This document shows, piece after piece, positions 58,516-64,000 of a DNA stretch of 64,000 nucleotides. This DNA comes from UBA668 sp963720695 (GTDB lineage Bacteria; Actinomycetota; Acidimicrobiia; Acidimicrobiales; Ilumatobacteraceae), in assembly GCA_963720695.1 (NCBI GenBank), contig CAVRGG010000006.1:62001-126000 (forward strand). Reading direction: 5' to 3'. The notes beneath the pieces were generated by a model, which made no database searches, had not been told where the DNA came from, and saw nothing but the letters and a program-made list of their open reading frames with translations. Positions within the stretch are counted from its first letter, which is position 1; each line of letters opens with the position of its first letter. Both the position numbers and the translations under genes were made by a program.

Positions 58516-59019
58516 ATGGCACGTCGCAAGTCCCGCAGAGCCGCCGTCGAACGCACGCCCACCGGGTACGTGCTCAACATCGACCGCGAGGAGATCGATC
58601 TCGTCGTTCGCCTCCTCGACGAGGTGCGGATGATCATGCTCAGTGACGATCCCGCGCACGAGGCCCTCGTTCGTCGGCTGTTCCCACCCGCCTACCACCT
58701 GGCCGACGACGCCGAGGCCGAGGCCGAGTATCAACGGTTCATGCGCGAGGAACTGGTCGCGTCACGGCTGGAGGGCATCAACGAGGTCGATGCGGCCCTG
58801 CGTGGTGGACGCGAGCTCACCGACGAGCAGGCCGACCGGTTCATGCAAGCGCTGAACAGCGTGCGACTGGTGCTGGGCACCCTGTTGGACGTGAGCGAGG
58901 AGCACGACCCGTCGCAGGTTCGGGACGACGACCCGATGGTGGGCGAGCATCAGCTCTACTCGTACCTGAGCTGGTTGCTGGAAGCCACCGTGCTCGCGGT
59001 CAGCCAGTCGCGAACATGA
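58516..59019 (+). CDS. DUF2017 family protein
   Basis: A 167-residue, mostly helical, acidic protein matching the actinobacterial DUF2017 pattern: 'LFPPAYHLADDAEAEAEYQR', then 'EELVASRLEGINEV' and 'LNSVRLVLGTLLDV'. The family has no known biochemical role. Members often sit near clpS. Here no clpS is nearby, but the aat gene (another N-end rule component) is 1.6 kb away. Its last 20 bases overlap the end of the DegV-like gene on the opposite strand. Confidence 0.8.
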   Translation: MARRKSRRAAVERTPTGYVLNIDREEIDLVVRLLDEVRMIMLSDDPAHEALVRRLFPPAYHLADDAEAEAEYQRFMREELVASRLEGINEVDAALRGGRELTDEQADRFMQALNSVRLVLGTLLDVSEEHDPSQVRDDDPMVGEHQLYSYLSWLLEATVLAVSQSRT

Positions 59020-59828
59020 AGCACCCGATCGCGCCCGGGCCGATGTGCACGCCCAGGCTCGGACCGATCCGGTAGCGAACCAGGTCGACCACGCTCGCGG
59101 CCTCACCCACGGCCGATTCGAGCGCGTCGGCCAGGGCCTTGCTGGACGGGTCGCTGTGGCTCACCGCAACTCGGAGTCGGTCACCCCACGAGATCGTGTA
59201 CGACGCCATGAAGTTCAGCGCGTCGAGCGCCGAGGCCGGACGGGCGAGCACCTCCAGCACGGTGTTCCGGAACGAGAGCACCGCCATCCCGTCCCCCTCC
59301 GGGAGGTCTGCCCACCGGCCGCTGCGGCGAAGGTGCTCGATCGACTTCACCATGAACACGTTCCCGATGCTGGGCGCGAGCTGTTCGGCGACCACCGCCG
59401 CCTGCTCCAAGGTCGCGCCGCGAGCGATGGCCTCCGCCGCGGCCCACACGCAGCAACTCGTGCCGAAGCTCGCGGTGCCCGAGTCGACCACGCGCACCGG
59501 CTCGGCGGTTGCATGCGCGCCCGAGACGCGCGGCTTTGACGGTGCCCGAGACGGCCGCACTGATGTGGATGGACAGGATCTCCGTGCAGCCGCGGGCCAC
59601 GAGATCCTCGTAGGCAGCGGCGAACTGGCCTGGGCTCGGCTCGCTGGTCGACACCGCGGGAAGGTGGTCGGGGGTGTAGCGGGCATAGAACTCGTCGGCG
59701 ATGAGGTCGACCCCGTCGAGGAAGTCGACGTCGTCGATCGTGACGGTCAACGGGACCACCTCGACGCCGAGCCGCTCGGCCAATTCGACCGGCATCTGCG
59801 AGCCCGAGTCCGTGCAGATGCCGATCAT
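59000..59828 (-). pseudogene. DegV family fatty-acid-binding protein, frameshifted
   Basis: From an ATG at 59828 the first frame carries the DegV start 'IGICTDSGSQMPVELAERLG', 'PAVSTSEPSPGQFAAAYEDL' and 'ILSIHISAAVSGT'. The rest, starting 'RVSGAHATAEPVRVVDSGTA' and including 'GPSLGVHIGPGAIGCFM', is in the next frame. One extra A (TTT on the plus strand, 59535-59537) breaks it. Deleting it joins the parts as 'GTVKPRVSGAHATAEPVRVVD'. DegV proteins bind long-chain fatty acids as part of fatty-acid kinase systems. The joined length of about 275 residues is normal. A pseudogene or a base-call error. Confidence 0.75.
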
Positions 59829-59993
59829 GTCGGCAACTCGTGGATCTCGCGAGTCGTCGCCGACGACCGGTGGAGGCGCATGCCAGCGACCCTAACGAGC
59901 AGGGGTAAAGGGGATGTTGCGAATGTGGAACGATCGCGAAGAACCGTTGACGTGGTCAGTTTCGCGCTCGCCGTGGTCGCCGGCGGATGTCCG

Positions 59994-60428
59994 CTAGGTG
60001 GCCATGTCGACGAGCCACGCCGGCATCCGCACCGGGCGACCGTCGCTGTTCACGCATCCGTGGACGGTGACCGCCGTCGCCCGGACCTCGCCGCCGACGG
60101 TGAGCAGGTAGGCCATCTGGAACGTCGCCCGGGTCGCAGCACCCAGGTGGAGGTGCACCTCGACCTCGTCGTCGAAGCGGAGCGGCTGGCGGTACTGCAC
60201 GAACACCTCGAGCACCGCGTAGTCGACGCCCTCGGCGCGCATCTCGGTGTAGGGGTGGCCGAGGTGACGCAGGTACTCGACTCTCGCCTCCTCCAGATAC
60301 GGCAGGTAGCGGCTGTGGTGGACGATGCCCATCGCGTCCGTCTCGGCGAAGCGCACTCGCACTCGATGGTGGTAGGGATAGTCGCTCGCGACCAGGCTGG
60401 GTTCGAGTTCGAGGCGCACCTCGGGCAC
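59994..60428 (-). CDS. Acyl-CoA thioesterase, 4HBT (YbgC/FadM) type
   Basis: A 144-residue hotdog-fold thioesterase. The catalytic Asp is in 'VRFAETDAMGIVHHSRYLPY' (D near residue 34). 'EYLRHLGHPYTEM' and 'YRQPLRFDDEVEVHLHLG' follow the YbgC pattern. It hydrolyses short- or medium-chain acyl-CoA. GTG at 60428 gives a usual N-terminus; the open frame upstream overlaps the promoter region of the tRNA cluster. It is divergent from tRNA-Glu. A 165-base gap separates it from the DegV-like gene. Confidence 0.85.
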   Translation of the reverse strand: MPEVRLELEPSLVASDYPYHHRVRVRFAETDAMGIVHHSRYLPYLEEARVEYLRHLGHPYTEMRAEGVDYAVLEVFVQYRQPLRFDDEVEVHLHLGAATRATFQMAYLLTVGGEVRATAVTVHGCVNSDGRPVRMPAWLVDMAT

Positions 60429-60516
60429 CGTAACGCGCGAAGAAGCCCTCAATCGGCTGGCGGAAAATCCGGAGGGGGCTGATAGTGTTTCGACGCTCTC
60501 AACCGGAGGCGACCTA

Positions 60517-60589
60517 GCCCCCATCGTCTAGTGGCCTAGGACACCACCCTTTCAAGGTGGCGGCACGGGTTCGAATCCCGTTGGGGGTG
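60517..60589 (+). tRNA. tRNA-Glu (anticodon TTC)
   Basis: Acceptor GCCCCCA pairs with TGGGGGT (G1-T72 wobble, usual for actinobacterial tRNA-Glu). The anticodon stem CCACC/GGTGG has loop CTTTCAA (TTC) and the T loop is TTCGAAT. CCA is not encoded. First of a Glu-Asp-Phe cluster. A TAGTGT box lies at 60483-60488. Confidence 0.96.
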
Positions 60590-60613
60590 CAAGACCACCT
60601 GGTCATCCAGTCT

Positions 60614-60686
60614 GGTCCCGTGGTGAAGTGGAGTTCACGCCGGCCTGTCAAGCCGGAGGTCGCGGGTTCGAACCCCGTCGGGACCG
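60614..60686 (+). tRNA. tRNA-Asp (anticodon GTC)
   Basis: Acceptor GGTCCCG pairs with CGGGACC. The anticodon stem CCGGC/GCCGG has loop CTGTCAA (GTC) and the T loop is TTCGAAC. CCA is not encoded. Lies 24 bases after tRNA-Glu. Confidence 0.96.
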
Positions 60687-60775
60687 CTCGGGCGCAAGCC
60701 CGGTCGGAGGTCACGAAAGTGGCCGAAGAAAAGCCTGTCGAAGCGGAGCGGCAACGCCTGCCGAGCAGGTGGCAC

Positions 60776-60848
60776 GGTCGAGTAGCTCAGTCGGCAGAGC
60801 ATACGCCTGAAAAGCGTAGGGTCACCGGATCGACGCCGGTCTCGACCA
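60776..60848 (+). tRNA. tRNA-Phe (anticodon GAA)
   Basis: Acceptor GGTCGAG pairs with CTCGACC. The anticodon stem TACGC/GCGTA has loop CTGAAAA (GAA). The T arm is ACCGG-ATCGACG-CCGGT, so position 54 is A instead of the nearly universal T. CCA is not encoded. Confidence 0.9.
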
Positions 60849-60857
60849 CCGGTGCGC

Positions 60858-60889
60858 AACGGGTCAGATCCCACGGGGTCTGGCCCGTT
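60858..60889 (+). terminator. Terminator-like hairpin after the tRNA cluster
   Basis: Arms aacgggtcagatccc and gggtctggcccgtt pair with one bulge and one G-T. The stretch after the hairpin (cgtcgttctccc) is only weakly T-rich. Confidence 0.6.
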
Positions 60890-60990
60890 CGTCGTTCTCC
60901 CGAACGAATCGTCGCTGGCGCCCGTGGCGGTCGTGTGTCATCTTGTGGCCCTGACTCCGGCGCGAGAGCGCCCTGCGAAAGGAACGGCAC

Positions 60991-61167
60991 ATGGGATTGC
61001 TCGACAAGGTCAAGGGACTGCTCGGTGGCAACAAGGACACCGCCAAGCAGGCGGTCGACAAGGTCGCCGACGCCGTCGAGTCCAAGACGCCTGACAACAT
61101 CGACGCGCAGGTCGAGAAGGGCGCCGAGATGGCCAAGGACGTCATCGACAAGGTCGACGGTCAGTAG
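60991..61167 (+). CDS. Rv0909/MT0933-like small antitoxin-type protein
   Basis: A 58-residue protein beginning MGLLDKVKGLLGGNKDTAKQ, followed by an amphipathic Lys/Asp-rich helix ending 'DVIDKVDGQ'. It matches the short actinobacterial antitoxin family named after MT0933/Rv0909, whose members are a single helical chain. AAAGGA lies nine bases before the ATG. No toxin gene is seen on either side, so the antitoxin role is doubtful. Some members of this family are stand-alone. Confidence 0.7.
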   Translation: MGLLDKVKGLLGGNKDTAKQAVDKVADAVESKTPDNIDAQVEKGAEMAKDVIDKVDGQ

Positions 61168-61196
61168 CCGCGAGCTCGTCGCCGACGTCGCGGCGG

Positions 61197-62144
61197 TCAG
61201 GTCGGCGGGTCCTCCTGCCGGCTCGACCGCCACGGCAACCGGCGGAACAGGCCGGAGTGGAACGCGAGGTACCCGCTCGACTTCCACTCGTCGGAGAGCC
61301 GCGGCGAGATGAGCTCGTCGCTCACCGCGCGCAGGTGCTGGGGCACCACTCCCGGCGCGATGTGGTGCGCGGTGTGGAAGTTGTTGCTCCAGTAGAGCCA
61401 CGTGAGCAGCCGGTTGGACTGCACCGTCCGGGTCGTTCGCAACGCGAACGGAGCGAGATCCGTGGGCGCGCCGTAGTGCTCGGGAATGAGCACCATCGGC
61501 TCGAGCACCACGATCGCGAAGAGCCACGGCACCAGCCAGACGCGGGCCAACAGGCCCGGGTCGGCGACGCCGACAGCGATCGCGACGCCGTAGAACACGA
61601 TGCCGATCGATCCGTCGATCGCGGCGTTGCGCCGTTGCCGGGACGACCGCACGAACGGCGGGGGTGAACCGACGAGGGTGCGCACCGTCCACCACACGAA
61701 CTGCCCGGCGAACATCGGCCCGCCGATCGGGATCAGCGCGTAGGTCCAGCGCGTCGCAAACACGTACGGCAGACCTTCGGGGTCGTCCTCGGTACAGGCG
61801 GCCTGGTGGTGAGCGAGGTGGTACGCGCGGTAGGTCGACCACGGCAGGCCGACCGACGTGCCGGCGATCGTCCCGACGGCGCGGTTGGCCCACGCCGCTG
61901 GGAAGAGGTGGCCATGCAGCGTCTCGTGCACGATCGCACCGTTGCCGAGCAGCACGAACCCCATCGCGACCCATGCGCCGATCAGCGCCACTCCGCCGTG
62001 TCCGACGCTGAACCAGGCGAGCACGCCGTACGCCAGCCAAGCCGCGACCACGTGCCCGAGCGATCGCCACGGCATGGGCGTGCCGAGGCGGCGGGCGGCG
62101 ATGTCCCTGCGCAGCGAACTCTCGCCCAGGATCGGAGCGAACAC
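61197..62144 (-). CDS. Membrane fatty acid desaturase/hydroxylase-like protein
   Basis: A 315-residue membrane protein with three histidine boxes in the desaturase order: 'VHETLHGHLFP' (H-x3-H...), 'YHLAHHQAACTED' (H-x-x-H-H) and 'NNFHTAHHIAPGV' (H-x-x-H-H) near residue 255. Four or so hydrophobic segments surround them. These boxes bind a di-iron centre that inserts double bonds or hydroxyl groups in lipids or terpenoids. GTG at 62144 has GGGGG nine bases upstream. It is divergent from the acetyltransferase gene. Confidence 0.85.
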   Translation of the reverse strand: MFAPILGESSLRRDIAARRLGTPMPWRSLGHVVAAWLAYGVLAWFSVGHGGVALIGAWVAMGFVLLGNGAIVHETLHGHLFPAAWANRAVGTIAGTSVGLPWSTYRAYHLAHHQAACTEDDPEGLPYVFATRWTYALIPIGGPMFAGQFVWWTVRTLVGSPPPFVRSSRQRRNAAIDGSIGIVFYGVAIAVGVADPGLLARVWLVPWLFAIVVLEPMVLIPEHYGAPTDLAPFALRTTRTVQSNRLLTWLYWSNNFHTAHHIAPGVVPQHLRAVSDELISPRLSDEWKSSGYLAFHSGLFRRLPWRSSRQEDPPT

Positions 62145-62210
62145 TATGAGTACCCCCTTCACCACAATTCTTCCATCGCAACGTGTCACCTGTCGCACCG
62201 GTTGTACGTC

Positions 62211-62732
62211 GTGCGGGCGGCATCATGTGGGATCGAGCACATTCCGGCGATCGTCACCCGCGAAGCCGTACCGGGCGATTTCGAGCGGTACTGGGACGAA
62301 GGGTTCCAAGAGCTGTCGTCCGAGTCGCGCCATCTCCGCTTCTTCACGGCGGTGCGAGAACTGCCCGAGAACGTACGAGAGCGGCTTGCCGATGTCGACG
62401 GGTGGCGCAATGGCGCGGTGGTCGCGTTCGACGCGGCAGTGATGTTGCCCGACCACCCCGAGGGCAAGCCGATCGGTGTCGCCCGCTGGATGGCCGATGG
62501 CGACGGACCTCCTGAGCTGAGCATCTCGGTGATCGATGCGTACCAGGGGATGGGAGTCGGCACGCGCCTCATGGACGCCCTGCTCGCGTTGGCGCGCAAA
62601 CGCGGTGTCACCCGGATCGTCGCCGACGTGCTGCGGGAGAACACCGGGATGCGCACACTGATCAACCGTTACCGAGCGGTGATCCAGCGCAGCGGCGACC
62701 CGCTCGTGGTGCGGTATCGCCTCGACGTCTGA
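62211..62732 (+). CDS. GNAT family N-acetyltransferase
   Basis: A 173-residue acetyltransferase. The start is 'VRAASCGIEHIPAIVTREA'. The acetyl-CoA loop 'VIDAYQGMGVGTRLMDALL' (Q-x-x-G-x-G) and following 'VTRIVADVLRENTGMRTLIN' are typical of the domain found alone or fused to acyl-CoA synthetases (AcuA/PatZ-like). It may acetylate proteins or small molecules. The GTG at 62211 is the best start I can see, without a ribosome site. The E1 gene follows 21 bases later. Confidence 0.8.
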   Translation: MRAASCGIEHIPAIVTREAVPGDFERYWDEGFQELSSESRHLRFFTAVRELPENVRERLADVDGWRNGAVVAFDAAVMLPDHPEGKPIGVARWMADGDGPPELSISVIDAYQGMGVGTRLMDALLALARKRGVTRIVADVLRENTGMRTLINRYRAVIQRSGDPLVVRYRLDV

Positions 62733-62753
62733 CTCGCCTGCCACACTGATCAT

Positions 62754-64000
62754 GTGCCGCCCATCGACCGCAGCGGTCTGGAGACCCAACTCATCGCCGC
62801 GCTGCAGGCGGTGCGAGACGAAGCGCCTGCCGCCGCGCCTCTGACCGCGATCGCCGCCGCGGAGTTGGAGCGGCTGTTCGATCTCCAGGTGGCGAGCCGT
62901 CACACCGATCTCGCGGCGCGTTGGCTCCGCGGGCAGGGAAAGGGCTACTACACGATCGGTTCGTCCGGCCACGAGAGCAACGCTGCCGTGGCGATGGCAC
63001 TTCGTCCGACTGATCCTGCGTTGCTGCACTACCGCAGTGGCGGGTTCTTCCTGGCCCGCGCCGGGCTGGACGGCGTGCGCGACATCCTCTCCGGCGTCGT
63101 CGCGTCCGTCGAGGAACCCATCGCCGGCGGGCGCCACAAGGTGTTCGGCAGGCACGACCTGGCGATCATCCCCCAGACGTCGACCATCGCGTCGCATCTG
63201 CCCCGCGCGGTCGGCGTCGCCTTCGCGATCGGGAGGGCGATGCGATTGGGCGTGCCCACACCCTGGCCCACCGACGCGCTCGCGGTGTGCTCCTTCGGCG
63301 ATGCGTCGGCCAACCACTCGGTGGCCACGGGTGCGGTGAACACCGCGCTCCACTGCGCTCACCAGCGGCTGCCGCTCCCTCTGCTGCTGGTGTGCGAGGA
63401 CAACGGTCTGGGCATCAGTGTGCGCACCCCGACCGGCTGGATCGAGGCCGCCTACGGAAACCGTCCCCATCTGCGCTACGCCTCCGCCGACGGCGCCGAT
63501 CCCGAAGCCGTGCTGGCGACCACCAGGGAGCTCGGCGAGTGGGTACGGACCCGCAAGCAGCCTGCGTTCCTGCACCTGCGCACGGTGCGGTTCGGAGGAC
63601 ATGCGGGGACGGACGTGGAGGCCGCCTACCGAGCCGTGACGGAGATCCGCGCCGACGCAGAACAGGATCCGATCGTCGCGACCGCGAGGCGGTTGGTGGC
63701 CGCCGGCCGGTGCTCGGCGGAGTCGTTGCTCGGTCGCCATGAGGAGTTGCGTGAGTTCGTGTACGACATCGCCGAGGAAGTGGTCCGGCGGCCGCAGCTC
63801 ACGACGGCGGACGCCGTGATGGCGCCGCTCTCGCCTCGTCGACCCTTCGACGTGGCGCTGGTGGCCAACCGCACGGTGGTCACCGAGGCGGCCTCGACGG
63901 TGCCGCTCACGCTCGCCCAGTCGATCAACGCCACCCTGTCGGCCCTCCTGCGCGATCGCCCCGACCTGCTGATCTTCGGTGAGGACGTGGCCGCGAAGGG
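62754..64000 (+). CDS. Thiamine-dependent 2-oxoacid dehydrogenase E1, alpha-beta fusion (partial, 3' end off window)
   Basis: From a GTG at 62754 the frame is open to the edge, at least 415 residues. The N-terminal part is an E1 alpha subunit: 'WLRGQGKGYYTIGSSGHE', 'LPRAVGVAFAIGRAMRLG', the thiamine-diphosphate site 'CSFGDASANHSVATGAVNTA' and 'LVCEDNGLGISVRTPTGW'. A spacer with 'AEEVVRRPQLTTAD' follows. At about residue 385 the E1 beta subunit begins ('LAQSINATLSALLRDRP', 'LLIFGEDVAAKG'). Such fusions act in pyruvate or branched-chain 2-oxoacid dehydrogenases. The substrate is not determined. The rest of the beta part lies outside the window. Confidence 0.9.
   Translation, partial: MPPIDRSGLETQLIAALQAVRDEAPAAAPLTAIAAAELERLFDLQVASRHTDLAARWLRGQGKGYYTIGSSGHESNAAVAMALRPTDPALLHYRSGGFFLARAGLDGVRDILSGVVASVEEPIAGGRHKVFGRHDLAIIPQTSTIASHLPRAVGVAFAIGRAMRLGVPTPWPTDALAVCSFGDASANHSVATGAVNTALHCAHQRLPLPLLLVCEDNGLGISVRTPTGWIEAAYGNRPHLRYASADGADPEAVLATTRELGEWVRTRKQPAFLHLRTVRFGGHAGTDVEAAYRAVTEIRADAEQDPIVATARRLVAAGRCSAESLLGRHEELREFVYDIAEEVVRRPQLTTADAVMAPLSPRRPFDVALVANRTVVTEAASTVPLTLAQSINATLSALLRDRPDLLIFGEDVAAK

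Noticed and set aside
60991..61167. A toxin-antitoxin pair around the Rv0909-like gene
   Set aside because: No toxin-like small gene lies on either side. The neighbours are a tRNA cluster and a desaturase.

Overview
The window is about 64 kb of high-GC DNA with actinobacterial content: an acyl-CoA carboxylase with an epsilon-type small subunit, an Rv0909-like antitoxin-type protein, DUF2017, a CopC-CopD fusion, a Glu-Asp-Phe tRNA cluster and many ATG or GTG starts placed 6-8 bases after a TANNNT -10 box (leaderless-style). Combined with a type IV pilus system, an ethylmalonyl-CoA pathway and secreted proteins with a repeated C-terminal domain, it looks like an Acidimicrobiia (Ilumatobacter-like) chromosome. 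This assignment is inference. Both window ends cut genes, a CoA-transferase on the left and a fused E1 dehydrogenase on the right.

Layout. 1-9 kb: CoA-transferase, aminotransferase, a frameshifted maleylpyruvate isomerase-like gene, phosphoesterase, a degenerate GGDEF protein, RDD protein, acyl-CoA carboxylase (two subunits) and an ATP-dependent DNA ligase. 9-20 kb: CopC-CopD-like protein, dnaX-recR, thiolase, GH18-like lipoprotein, cyclophilin, crotonyl-CoA carboxylase/reductase, epimerase and an RlmI-like methyltransferase. 20-34 kb: type IV pilus region, with the major pilin, three large prepilin-like proteins (one carrying a von Willebrand A domain), pilT, pilD, pilC, pilB and two coiled-coil proteins. 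34-37 kb: exonuclease, SRP RNA on the minus strand, tRNA-Ser(GGA), tadA, a PATAN/DUF4388-like protein and tRNA-Ser(CGA). 37-50 kb: a large secreted protein, two tandem lipoprotein peptidases, ABC exporter, rmuC, xseA-xseB, a frameshifted polyprenyl synthase and hydrolases. 50-64 kb: LysM and CAP secreted proteins, ethylmalonyl-CoA mutase, aat, 3-hydroxybutyryl-CoA dehydrogenase, HD protein, frameshifted DegV, thioesterase, the tRNA cluster, a desaturase and the E1 gene.

How genes work together. The thiolase, 3-hydroxyacyl-CoA dehydrogenase, crotonyl-CoA carboxylase/reductase, epimerase and ethylmalonyl-CoA mutase make up most of an ethylmalonyl-CoA pathway for acetyl-CoA assimilation, scattered over 45 kb. 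PilA, PilB, PilC, PilD and PilT form a retractable pilus core, and the VWA prepilin is a plausible adhesive tip subunit.

Three genes of conserved families (about 2.6, 48.5 and 59.5 kb) are each broken by a single extra base in a short run. They may be sequencing errors. No gene-free stretch exceeds 300 bases. The longest gaps (13137-13381 and 56029-56276) hold strong inverted repeats, described below.
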